DNA from: Microtetraspora niveoalba
GTDB lineage: Bacteria > Actinomycetota > Actinomycetes > Streptosporangiales > Streptosporangiaceae
Reading direction: 5' to 3'
Length of the DNA stretch: 64,000 nucleotides
Assembly (NCBI RefSeq): GCF_001570405.1
Contig: NZ_BBYM01000050.1
Span: 1-64,000, forward strand
Under the pieces are notes generated by a model that worked only from the letters and a program-made list of their open reading frames with translations, searched no databases and had not been told where the DNA came from. Made by a program: the position numbers and the translations under genes. Within the stretch, counting starts at the first letter, position 1, and each line of letters begins with the position of its first letter. Shown here piece after piece: positions 51,384 to 58,620 of this stretch.

Positions 51384-52733
51384 ATGTTCCGCTCGCTGCG
51401 CAACTACAACTACCGGCTGTTCGCGTCCGGCGGCATCGTGTCCAACGTCGGAACGTGGATGCAGCGGACCGCCCAGGACTGGCTCGTCCTCCAACTGACC
51501 GGCGGCAGCGGGTCGGCCCTCGGCGTGACCGTGGCGCTGCAGTTCCTGCCCGTGCTGCTGTTCGGGCTGTGGGGCGGGATGCTGGCCGACCGCTACCCGA
51601 AGCGGCGCGTGCTCATCGTCGCCCAGACGCTCATGGGCGCGCTCGCCCTCACCATGGGCGTGCTCACCGTGACCGGATCCGCCCAGGTCTGGCACGTGTA
51701 CGCGATGGCGTTCATCCTCGGCGTCATCTCGTGCGTCGAGGTCCCCACGCGGCAGTCGTTCGTCGTGGAGATGGTCGGCCGCGAGGACCTGCCGAACGCG
51801 ATCGCGCTGAACAGCTCGACGTTCAACCTGGCCCGGGTGTTCGGCCCGGCCGTGGCGGGCGTCCTCATCTACTGGATGGGCACCGGCCCGATCTTCCTGC
51901 TGAACGCGGCGTCGTTCGCGGCGGTGATCGCCGGGCTCGCGCTCATGCGTACGTCGGAGCTGTGCACTCCCGAGCCCGTCCCCCGGGCGAAGGGGCAGCT
52001 CCGTGAAGGCCTCAGATACGTCGGGCGGCGGCCCGACCTGCTGCTGCCGATCCTGATCGTGGGCTCGATGGCGATATTCACGCAGAGCTTCTCGACCAGC
52101 ATCGCGCTCATGGCCACCGGGGTGTTCGGCGCGGGGGCGTCCTCGTTCGGCGTCGCGTCCAGCGCGTTCGCCGTCGGCGCGCTCGGCGGGGCGCTGCTCG
52201 CCGCGAAGCGGGTCAGGCCCAGCCGTCGCTTCCTGATCATCGGCGCGATCTGCTTCGGCGTGTTCCAGGCCGTCGCGGGGCTCGCGCCCGGCTATCCGGC
52301 GTTCCTGGCGTTCCTGATCCCCGCCGGGATGGCCGTGGTCACCGTGAACACCACCGCCAACGCCACCGTCCAGATGGGCGCGTCACCCGAGATGCGCGGA
52401 CGGGTCATGGGCATCTACGTGCTGGTCTTCACCGGCGGCGCCCCGATCGGCTCGCCGTTGGTTGGGTGGCTGGCCGAGGCCGCCGGTCCCCGCGTGTCGG
52501 TGGTCGTGGCGGGCGTCCTCAGCCTGGTGGGCGTCGGCGCCGCCGTACTGGTGACGAGGATCGTGGCCGCGCGGATGCGGCCGGAGGAGACGCCCGACGG
52601 GGTGCCCGGTGAGATCGCGGGCGGGACGTCCGGCGGCGAGCCGGAGGCGACGCCTAACCTCAGGGAGACGCTCCGCACGCGCCGGGAGCGCGTGGGCGCG
52701 CTGGCGCGCTGGAAGCTGCGCCGCGCCGCCTGA
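51384..52733 (+). CDS. MFS transporter, partner of the MarR regulator
   Basis: A 449-residue MFS_3-type exporter from the first ATG (51384, MFRSLRNYNYRLFASGGIVSNVGTWMQRTAQDWLV). The motif A-like loop is LWGGMLADRYPKRRVLIVAQ. Also visible are EMVGREDLPNAIALNSSTFNLARVFGPAVAGVLI and the second-half signature ASPEMRGRVMGIYVLVFTGGAPIGSPLVGWLAE. The C-terminal tail is hydrophilic (about 60 residues). No ribosome binding site precedes 51384. The same frame is open and codon-biased back to 51213, where CTG overlaps the marR stop as CTGA. The real protein may therefore carry 57 extra acidic residues. It is probably a drug or metabolite exporter repressed by MarR. Confidence 0.88.
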   Translation: MFRSLRNYNYRLFASGGIVSNVGTWMQRTAQDWLVLQLTGGSGSALGVTVALQFLPVLLFGLWGGMLADRYPKRRVLIVAQTLMGALALTMGVLTVTGSAQVWHVYAMAFILGVISCVEVPTRQSFVVEMVGREDLPNAIALNSSTFNLARVFGPAVAGVLIYWMGTGPIFLLNAASFAAVIAGLALMRTSELCTPEPVPRAKGQLREGLRYVGRRPDLLLPILIVGSMAIFTQSFSTSIALMATGVFGAGASSFGVASSAFAVGALGGALLAAKRVRPSRRFLIIGAICFGVFQAVAGLAPGYPAFLAFLIPAGMAVVTVNTTANATVQMGASPEMRGRVMGIYVLVFTGGAPIGSPLVGWLAEAAGPRVSVVVAGVLSLVGVGAAVLVTRIVAARMRPEETPDGVPGEIAGGTSGGEPEATPNLRETLRTRRERVGALARWKLRRAA

Positions 52734-52794
52734 CGCACGGCGCGGATACGGAGACTCCGGGCGCCTCGCCGGTGCGGGGGAACCGGCGCCCGGG

Positions 52795-52845
52795 GCGCTC
52801 CGTGCGGCGGTGCGCTCCGTACGGCGATGCGCTCCGTACGGCGGT
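52795..52845. repeat. Three tandem 17-bp repeats
   Basis: Units GCGCTCCGTGCGGCGGT, GCGCTCCGTACGGCGAT and GCGCTCCGTACGGCGGT, 17 bases before the thpR start. They are close enough to affect its ribosome loading or promoter. Confidence 0.8.
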
Positions 52846-52861
52846 GCGCGAAAATCGGGGC

Positions 52862-53551
52862 ATGAGCAGGTTGTTCGTGGCGTTGACGCCGCCTGCCGGG
52901 GTGCTGGCGGAGATCGCCGCCGAGGTGGCCCCGAGGCGGGCCGAGTGGCCGGGCCTGCGCTGGGTGGACGACGCGCTGTGGCACGTCACGCTCGCGTTCC
53001 TCGGCGAGGTGCCCGACACCGTGCTGCCCGAGCTCGACGTACGGCTGGCGCGCGCCGCCGCGCGTCACGCGCCGATGAGGGTGTGGTTCGGCTCGGCGGG
53101 CGCGTTCCCCTCGCCCTCACGGGCGAGGACCTTCTGGGTGGGGCTCAACACCGTCCCCGCCGGCTCGGACGACCCGGAGGGCCCGGAGGGTGCCGGGAGG
53201 CGCGGAGGCTCGCGGAGCGGCGGGATGCCCGGGGACGAGCGGGGCGGGCGCCGGGAGGGCTCCCGGGGCCGCTCCGGGGCGTTCGCCGAGCCGATGGTGC
53301 GGCTGGCGGCGTCGCTCGCGGCCGGAGCCCGGCGGGCCGGGGCCGAGGAGGTGGACCGCAAGGCGTTCCACCCCCACCTGACCCTGGCCCGCTCACGACG
53401 CGGCGAGGATCTGCGCACGCTCGTGTCCTCGATGAGCGCGTTCCGGGGACACGAATGGCAGGCGGACGCCGTCCATCTGGTGCGCAGCCATCTGGGATCC
53501 CATGTTCGCTATGAGCAGGTCGCGGTCTACCCACTCGGCGGACGCGATTAG
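52862..53551 (+). CDS. thpR: RNA 2',3'-cyclic phosphodiesterase
   Basis: A 229-residue 2H phosphoesterase (ThpR/LigT) that opens 2',3'-cyclic phosphates on RNA ends. MSRLFVALTPPAGVLAEI is the family N-terminus. The two catalytic HxT motifs are WHVTLAFLGE near residue 41 and FHPHLTLARSR near residue 178. The end is VRYEQVAVYPL. It is longer than typical (about 180-190) because of an insert of roughly 45 residues (about 105-150) that is nearly all Gly, Arg, Ser and Glu and looks disordered. A transcript bearing the tandem repeats precedes it. No clear ribosome binding site is seen before 52862. Confidence 0.92.
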   Translation: MSRLFVALTPPAGVLAEIAAEVAPRRAEWPGLRWVDDALWHVTLAFLGEVPDTVLPELDVRLARAAARHAPMRVWFGSAGAFPSPSRARTFWVGLNTVPAGSDDPEGPEGAGRRGGSRSGGMPGDERGGRREGSRGRSGAFAEPMVRLAASLAAGARRAGAEEVDRKAFHPHLTLARSRRGEDLRTLVSSMSAFRGHEWQADAVHLVRSHLGSHVRYEQVAVYPLGGRD

Positions 53552-53561
53552 GCTCCAATGC

Positions 53562-53645
53562 GTGGATCGTCCTCGTCGCTGGTTGCTGCCCACGGTGCTC
53601 GCGCTACTCGTGCTCATCGTGGTGATCGGAGCGTTGCTCCGCTAG
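53562..53645 (+). CDS. Possible 27-residue single-helix membrane peptide
   Basis: A short GTG frame begins 10 bp after the thpR stop: VDRPRRWLLPTVLALL, then VLIVVIGALLR, ending in a TAG at 53643. Four positive charges followed by a hydrophobic stretch of about 19 residues make one N-in membrane helix. Its stop is immediately adjacent to the stop of the convergent aldo/keto reductase. There is no strong ribosome binding site, but translational coupling to thpR is possible. It could also be a chance open frame. Confidence 0.5.
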   Translation: MDRPRRWLLPTVLALLVLIVVIGALLR

Positions 53646-54614
53646 CTACCAGGCGTACTCCTCCGGAGAGGTCCTGAAGCCGGGGAAGATCTCGTCGATG
53701 CGGGTGAGCGCCTTCTCGTCGAGCTCGATCTCCAGGGCCCTCACCGTCCCGTCGAGCTGGTCCAGCGTGCGCGGGCCGATGATCGGCGCGGTGACGGCCT
53801 TCTGGTGGAGCAACCAGGCCAGACCCACGTGCGCCGGGTCCTCGCCGAGCTCGTCGCAGAACGCCTCGTAGCGCTCGATCTTGTCGCGGTGCTTCTCCAA
53901 CTCCTTGACGATCGTCTCGGACGCGGAGCGGCCCTTGTCGATCTTGCGGAGGACGCCTCCGAGCAGGCCGCCCGCGAGCGGGCTCCACGGGATCAGGCCG
54001 AGCCCGTAGTCCTCGCACGCCGGGATGACCTCCAGCTCGGCCGCCCGGACGATCAGGTTGTAGTGGGACTGTTCGGAGACCAGGCCCAGCGAGTTCCGGC
54101 GGCGGGCCGACTCCTGCGCCTTGGCGATGTGCCACCCCGCGAAGTTGGACGACCCGACGTACAGGATCTTCCCCTGCTGCTTCAGGATGTCCATGGCCTC
54201 CCAGAACTCCTCGAACGGGGTGTTCCGGTCGACGTGGTGGGCCTGGTAGAGGTCGATGTAGTCCGTCTGCATCCGCTTCAGCGACGCGTCGCAGGCGCGG
54301 CGGATGTTGAGCGCCGACAGGCGGCCCTCGTTGGGCCAGTCGCCCATGTCGCCGTAGAGCTTCGTGGCGATGACGGTGCGCTCGCGGCGGCCGCCGCCCT
54401 TGGCGAACCAGCGCCCGATGATGTTCTCGGTGATGCCCTCGCCCTTCTTCCACCCGTACACGTTGGCGGTGTCGAAGAAGTTGATCCCCAGCTCGTGGGC
54501 GCGGTCCATGATGGCGAAGGAGTCGTCCTCCGAGGTCACGGGGCCGAAGTTCATCGTGCCGAGGCAGAGCCTGCTGACCTGGAGACCTGTGCGGCCAAGC
54601 TGTCCGTAATCCAT
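53646..54614 (-). CDS. Aldo/keto reductase
   Basis: A 322-residue NADPH-dependent oxidoreductase of the AKR superfamily (TIM barrel). It has MDYGQLGRTGLQVSRLCLGTMNFG, the catalytic Asp/Tyr segment INFFDTANVYGWKKGEG, the Lys in TVIATKLYGDMGDW, the His in DLYQAHHVDRNTPFEEFWEAM, and the cofactor-binding end TAPIIGPRTLDQLDGTVRALEIEL. It is most like the YajO/AKR11-type reductases with a GDMGDWPN insert. ATG at 54614. Physiological substrate unknown. The open frame continues upstream through the antisense of the next gene, which is not part of it. Confidence 0.95.
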   Translation of the reverse strand: MDYGQLGRTGLQVSRLCLGTMNFGPVTSEDDSFAIMDRAHELGINFFDTANVYGWKKGEGITENIIGRWFAKGGGRRERTVIATKLYGDMGDWPNEGRLSALNIRRACDASLKRMQTDYIDLYQAHHVDRNTPFEEFWEAMDILKQQGKILYVGSSNFAGWHIAKAQESARRRNSLGLVSEQSHYNLIVRAAELEVIPACEDYGLGLIPWSPLAGGLLGGVLRKIDKGRSASETIVKELEKHRDKIERYEAFCDELGEDPAHVGLAWLLHQKAVTAPIIGPRTLDQLDGTVRALEIELDEKALTRIDEIFPGFRTSPEEYAW

Positions 54615-54857
54615 GCCGTCCACCCTAAGAACCTGGAGTGGACTCCAGTCGAGCGCATCGCGTACGGAAATCCGCGCGGCGGCGACCGGAACGTCGTGTG
54701 GGCCGTCGTGGCCGCCGGGTCGCGGCGGGACCGTCCCGGCGCGGTGGCCGGGTGCTCCCTTTCCGTGCCGGTGATCCCATGCTTGCGTGGGGACGGCGTC
54801 GGCGTGGGCGCGGTCGGGAATGATTGGCGCATGCGGAGCGGGACGGGGAGATTGCCG

Positions 54858-56159
54858 ATGCGGAGGATAAATCGCTCGTACGGCTGCGCCCCGCCGGGTT
54901 CGGCGATGTGGGCGGCGACATCGCGCGCGCCGTTCTCCGGTCGACCGCGTCCGGGCCGGTTCCTGGCGCCGCTGATCGTCGTGGCCTGGCTGTGTGCCCT
55001 CTTCCTCGCCGCCGCGAACCCCGCGTCCGCGTCCACCGGGGAGCCCGGGGAGGCACCGCCCGCCGCGCGCCCTGCCGCCGTGCGCCCTGCCGCCGTGCGC
55101 CCTGCCGCCGTGCGACCCGCGCTCGCCCCCGCCGTACCGGTGAACGCCCCCGCCGTACCGGTGAACGCCGCCGGCGCGAGGTCGGCGGCGAGGGACGACG
55201 GGCGGCTGCTGTTCACCTTCCGCGACTCGCGCATCGACGAGTCCAGCGGGCTCGCGGTCTCGCCCACCCATGAGGGCATCGTCTACACCCACAACGACAG
55301 CGGCGACAGCGCCCGGTTCTTCGCGGTCGACATGGACGGGCGGACCCGGGCCACGTTCCGGCTCGCCGGGGTGACCGCGCGGGACTGGGAGGCGATGGCC
55401 GCGTCCGTGGACCCGGCGACCGGCAAGGGCGTCCTGTGGTTCGCCGACATCGGCGACAACTTCGACGGCGCCTGGCCGGACGTCTCGGTCTACCGGGTCG
55501 ACGAGCCGGCGACCATGAAGTCCGCGACGCTTCCGGCCACCCGCTACCGCTTCCGCTACGAGGGCGGGGCCAGGAACGCCGAGGGCATGATGGTTCATCC
55601 CAAGACGGGCCGGCTGTACATCGTGAGCAAGGAGTTCTCCGGCTCCGTTTACGCGGCGCCCAAGGAACTGCGCACCGACCGGGTGAACCTGCTCAAGCGG
55701 GTCGGACCCGCGCCGATCATGGCGACGGACGCCGCGTACGCGCCGGACGGGTCGAGCTTCGTCATCCGCACGTATTTCTCCGCCTCGCTCTATCGCGCGC
55801 CGGGCGACCTGATCGCCCACCTCACGATGCCGGCGCTCAAGCAGGCCGAGTCCATCGCGTACACCCGGGACGGCAAGGCGTTGCTGGCCGGATCGGAGGG
55901 GCTGAACAGCCCGGTCTACCTCGTGCCGCTTCCGGCCCGGGCGGTCTCGCCCTCCGCGTCCGCGGCGGCGGCCGAGACCGCGGACGCTCCACCCGGTGCG
56001 GCGCAGGCCAGGGACGGGGGATCGGTCACCGCGTCGGGCGGAGGGCCGGAGAAGGGCGAGGACGGAGGCATCCCGTTCTCGATGGTGGCGCTCTGGCTGG
56101 GGACGGCCGTCGGGGCGATCGGGATCATCACGGTCATCGCGTACCGCACCGCCCGCTGA
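54858..56159 (+). CDS. Surface protein with beta-propeller-like ectodomain and C-terminal anchor
   Basis: A 433-residue exported protein that I cannot place in a named family. The N-terminal signal has a long basic lead and then the hydrophobic FLAPLIVVAWLCALFLAAANPASAS (about residues 35-59). Next is a Pro/Ala linker with RPAAV repeats and PAVPVNA twice. The ectodomain (about 110-350) has WD40/NHL-like blade phrases: DESSGLAVSPTHEGIVYTHNDSGDSARFFAVDMDG, GVLWFADIGDNFDGAWPDVSVYRVDEP, GMMVHPKTGRLYIVSKE, AESIAYTRDGKALLAGSEG. An Ala/Gly linker leads to a final membrane helix (MVALWLGTAVGAIGIITVIAYRTAR). GGGGAG seven bases before ATG 54858 supports this start over 54831. Confidence 0.82.
   Translation: MRRINRSYGCAPPGSAMWAATSRAPFSGRPRPGRFLAPLIVVAWLCALFLAAANPASASTGEPGEAPPAARPAAVRPAAVRPAAVRPALAPAVPVNAPAVPVNAAGARSAARDDGRLLFTFRDSRIDESSGLAVSPTHEGIVYTHNDSGDSARFFAVDMDGRTRATFRLAGVTARDWEAMAASVDPATGKGVLWFADIGDNFDGAWPDVSVYRVDEPATMKSATLPATRYRFRYEGGARNAEGMMVHPKTGRLYIVSKEFSGSVYAAPKELRTDRVNLLKRVGPAPIMATDAAYAPDGSSFVIRTYFSASLYRAPGDLIAHLTMPALKQAESIAYTRDGKALLAGSEGLNSPVYLVPLPARAVSPSASAAAAETADAPPGAAQARDGGSVTASGGGPEKGEDGGIPFSMVALWLGTAVGAIGIITVIAYRTAR
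55068..55112 (+). repeat. Three perfect 15-bp tandem repeats inside the surface protein gene
   Basis: CGCCCTGCCGCCGTG three times in frame, encoding RPAAV units of the linker. A second short duplication (GCCGTACCGGTGAACGCC) follows near 55132-55170. Copy number probably varies between strains, changing linker length. Confidence 0.85.
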
Positions 56160-56185
56160 TCATCCGGCCGGCGCCCGCCGGCGGG

Positions 56186-56560
56186 TCACATCTTGGCGAC
56201 GAACGGTTCGCCGCGCAGCGCGTGCTCGACCAGATCGACCGAGCGGGCCAGCCGTACCAGCCGGGCGCCCTCGCGCCGGTAGGCGTCGAGCACGGCCTCG
56301 ACGGCGTGCGGCGGCAGGTGGCCCTTCAGGTCGACGGCGGCTCCGCGATAGCCCGTCCTGGCCGCCTCGATCTCCGCCCGGACGTGCTGGCGGGCCATCC
56401 GGGCGAGCGCGAGCGGGTGCCGCCTGAGCACGCCGTACGCGCGGTAGTCGGGTGGGACGGCGTCGAGCAGCCACGCCGCCGCCGACACCTCCCACTCGGG
56501 GGTGTCCGGCGGGCGCACCTCCGACGGCCATCCGGTTGGCAGGTACACGCCGACCAGCAT
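56186..56560 (-). CDS. Small protein of unknown function, 124 residues
   Basis: Unrecognised. The soluble, mostly helical protein reads MLVGVYLPTGWPSEVRPPD, then a Trp/Ala helix EWEVSAAAWLLDAVPPDYRAYGVLRRHPLALARMARQHVRAEIEAARTGYR, ending LVRLARSVDLVEHALRGEPFVAKM. There are no Cys, no signal and no membrane segment. Codon bias (G/C third positions) supports a real gene. ATG at 56560. It lies between the surface protein gene (convergent, 26 bp) and the lhgO gene (divergent, 95 bp). Confidence 0.75.
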   Translation of the reverse strand: MLVGVYLPTGWPSEVRPPDTPEWEVSAAAWLLDAVPPDYRAYGVLRRHPLALARMARQHVRAEIEAARTGYRGAAVDLKGHLPPHAVEAVLDAYRREGARLVRLARSVDLVEHALRGEPFVAKM

Positions 56561-56655
56561 ACCGAACAGGAGTTCGATCTAGAGGGCTGTCCCTCGGGGT
56601 GTCGTCTGCGCTAACTTGCGATGATGCGCGTTCTGGGGGCGAAAGCCGGGCAATC

Positions 56656-57837
56656 ATGAAAATCGGCGTCATCGGCGCCGGCATCCTCGGGCTGGCGGTC
56701 GCGCGTGAGCTCGCCGCCTCCGGCGCCGAGGTGACCGTGCTCGACAAGGAGAGCCGCGTCGCGGCGCACCAGACCGGGCACAACAGCGGCGTCGTCCACG
56801 CGGGCATCTACTACGCCCCCGGATCGCTCAAGGCGCGGCTGTGCCGCGACGGCGTCGCCATGCTGCGCGAGTACTGCGCCGAGCATCGCCTGCCGTACGA
56901 CGAGGTGGGGAAGCTGGTCGTCGCCTCGACCCGGGCCGAGCTGCCGGGGCTGCGCCGGATCGCCGAGCGGGCGCGCGAGAACGGCGTGCCGGGCATCGCC
57001 GAGCTGGACGCGCTCGGGCTGCGCGAGGTGGAGCCGTTCGCGGTGGGCGCGGGGGCGGTGCACTCGCCCACGACCGCGATCACCGACTTCCCGGCCGTCG
57101 CCCGCCGCCTCGCCGAGGACCTGGCCGCCATGGGCGGCGCCGTACGGCTGGCGCACCCGGTGCGCGCGCTGCGCGAGACCGCGAGCGGCGTCCAGGTGCT
57201 CGCGGGAGGCTCCCGGTTCGCGTTCGACGCCGTGGTGTCGTGCGCGGGGCTGGGCACGGACCGGGTCGCCGCGCTCGCCGGGGCCCCGGGCGACGTGCGG
57301 ATCGTGCCGTTCCGGGGCGAGTACCGGCGGCTGGCGGGCGCGGCGCGTGACCGGGTGCGCGGGTTGATCTATCCGGTGCCCGACCCTCGTTATCCGTTCC
57401 TCGGCGTCCACCTGACCCGGCGGATCGACGGCGAGGTCCTGGTCGGGCCCAACGCGGTCATGGCCCTCGCGTTCGAGGGCTACCGGTGGCGGGACGTGTC
57501 GCCCGACGACCTGCGGGAGATCCTCGCGTGGCCCGGCACGTGGCGGATGGCCGGGCGGAACTGGCGCACCGGCCTGCGCGAGGTGTACGGCTCGGTGGCC
57601 GCCGACGCCTTCCTGGAGGCGGCGAGACGGTACGTCCCCTCGCTGGGGCCGGCGGATCTGGAGCCCGCGGAGGGGGGTGTGCGGGCGCAGGCGGTCGACC
57701 GGGAGGGGCGGCTGCTCGACGACTTCGCGATCGACGTCCACGGGCGGATCGTGCTGGTCAGGAACGCGCCGTCGCCGGCGGCCACGGCGAGCCTCGCCAT
57801 CGCCCGACATGTCGTCTTAACAGTTCCTTTAAGGTGA
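56656..57837 (+). CDS. lhgO: L-2-hydroxyglutarate oxidase
   Basis: A 393-residue FAD-dependent oxidoreductase of the DAO superfamily. LhgO oxidises L-2-hydroxyglutarate to 2-oxoglutarate. The dinucleotide fold is IGVIGAGILGLAVARELAASGAEVTVLDKE, followed by the family-typical AAHQTGHNSGVVHAGIYYAPGSLKARLC, VVSCAGLGTDRVAAL, PFRGEYRRLAG, LIYPVPDPRYPFLGVHLTRRIDGEVLVGPNAV and the ending NAPSPAATASLAIARHVV. ATG at 56656. It is transcribed toward the response regulator gene with a 69-bp gap containing CTTAA repeats. It probably belongs to central metabolism and not to the downstream module. Confidence 0.93.
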   Translation: MKIGVIGAGILGLAVARELAASGAEVTVLDKESRVAAHQTGHNSGVVHAGIYYAPGSLKARLCRDGVAMLREYCAEHRLPYDEVGKLVVASTRAELPGLRRIAERARENGVPGIAELDALGLREVEPFAVGAGAVHSPTTAITDFPAVARRLAEDLAAMGGAVRLAHPVRALRETASGVQVLAGGSRFAFDAVVSCAGLGTDRVAALAGAPGDVRIVPFRGEYRRLAGAARDRVRGLIYPVPDPRYPFLGVHLTRRIDGEVLVGPNAVMALAFEGYRWRDVSPDDLREILAWPGTWRMAGRNWRTGLREVYGSVAADAFLEAARRYVPSLGPADLEPAEGGVRAQAVDREGRLLDDFAIDVHGRIVLVRNAPSPAATASLAIARHVVLTVPLR

Positions 57838-57888
57838 TGCACCTAGAGTGCTTGATGCCCCGTACGTCATCTTCACGTTGCCTTAAGG
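57816..57888. promoter_or_regulatory. Phased CTTAA/CTTTAAGG repeats before the response regulator gene
   Basis: CTTAA (57816) and CTTTAAGG (57827) are spaced by 11 bp, and the palindrome CCTTAAGG (57881-57888) lies just before the start. OmpR/PhoB-family regulators bind direct repeats at 11-bp steps, so these may be autoregulatory sites. Confidence 0.4.
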
Positions 57889-57906
57889 AAATTCGGTCAA
57901 CATGTC

Positions 57907-58620
57907 ATGGTGAGCGAATTCCCAGAAGCCCGGTTGCTGATCGTCGAAGACGAGCCCAACATCCTGGAACTGCTGGCCGCCAGCCTGCGGTTCGCCGGAT
58001 TCGAGGTCACCACCGCCTCCAACGGAGGCGAGGCGGTCGCGGCGGCCCAGCGCCACCGGCCCGACCTGATCGTCCTCGACGTGATGTTGCCCGACATGGA
58101 TGGATTCGACATCGTCCGCCGCCTGCGAGGCGGCGGGACGCACACGCCTGTCGTCTTCCTCACCGCCCGGGACGCCACCGAGGACAAGATCCGCGGCCTC
58201 ACCCTCGGCGGCGACGACTACGTGACCAAGCCGTTCAGCCTCGAAGAGGTCATCGCCCGCATCCGGGCCGTGCTCCGCCGTACCGCGGGGGACCCGATGG
58301 CGGCGCCGCCCCGGCTCACTTTCGCGGACATCGAGCTGGACGAGGAGTCCCACGAGGTGTGGCGCGGCGGATCCGCGATCCCGCTGTCCCCGACCGAGTT
58401 CAAGCTGCTGCGCTACTTCATGGCGAACGCCGGCCGGGTGTTGTCCAAGGCCCAGATCCTCGACCACGTGTGGGACTACGACTTCCGAGGTGACGCCGGC
58501 ATCGTCGAGTCGTATGTGTCGGTGCTCCGCCGCAAGGTCGACAACTCCCACCCGAGGCTCATCCACACCCTCAGGGGCGTCGGATACGTGATGCGAACGC
58601 CGCCGTCCGGCGCCGTGTGA
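57907..58620 (+). CDS. OmpR/PhoB-family response regulator
   Basis: A 237-residue DNA-binding response regulator. The receiver domain (10-125) has the acidic pocket IVEDEPN, the phospho-Asp in IVLDVMLPDMDGFD near residue 58, Thr in VVFLTARD and Lys in DDYVTKPFSLEE. The effector domain (about 135-232) is a winged helix with LSPTEFKLLRYFMANAGRVLSKAQILDHVWDYDFRGDAGIVESYVSVLRRKVD and HTLRGVGYVMR. It overlaps the kinase gene by 4 bp (GTGA). It is likely the regulator of the efflux module downstream. ATG at 57907. Confidence 0.95.
   Translation: MVSEFPEARLLIVEDEPNILELLAASLRFAGFEVTTASNGGEAVAAAQRHRPDLIVLDVMLPDMDGFDIVRRLRGGGTHTPVVFLTARDATEDKIRGLTLGGDDYVTKPFSLEEVIARIRAVLRRTAGDPMAAPPRLTFADIELDEESHEVWRGGSAIPLSPTEFKLLRYFMANAGRVLSKAQILDHVWDYDFRGDAGIVESYVSVLRRKVDNSHPRLIHTLRGVGYVMRTPPSGAV

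Noticed and set aside
53646..55820. A 724-residue minus-strand open frame spanning the aldo/keto reductase and beyond
   Set aside because: The reductase has a normal start at 54614; the upstream part is antisense to the surface-protein gene.
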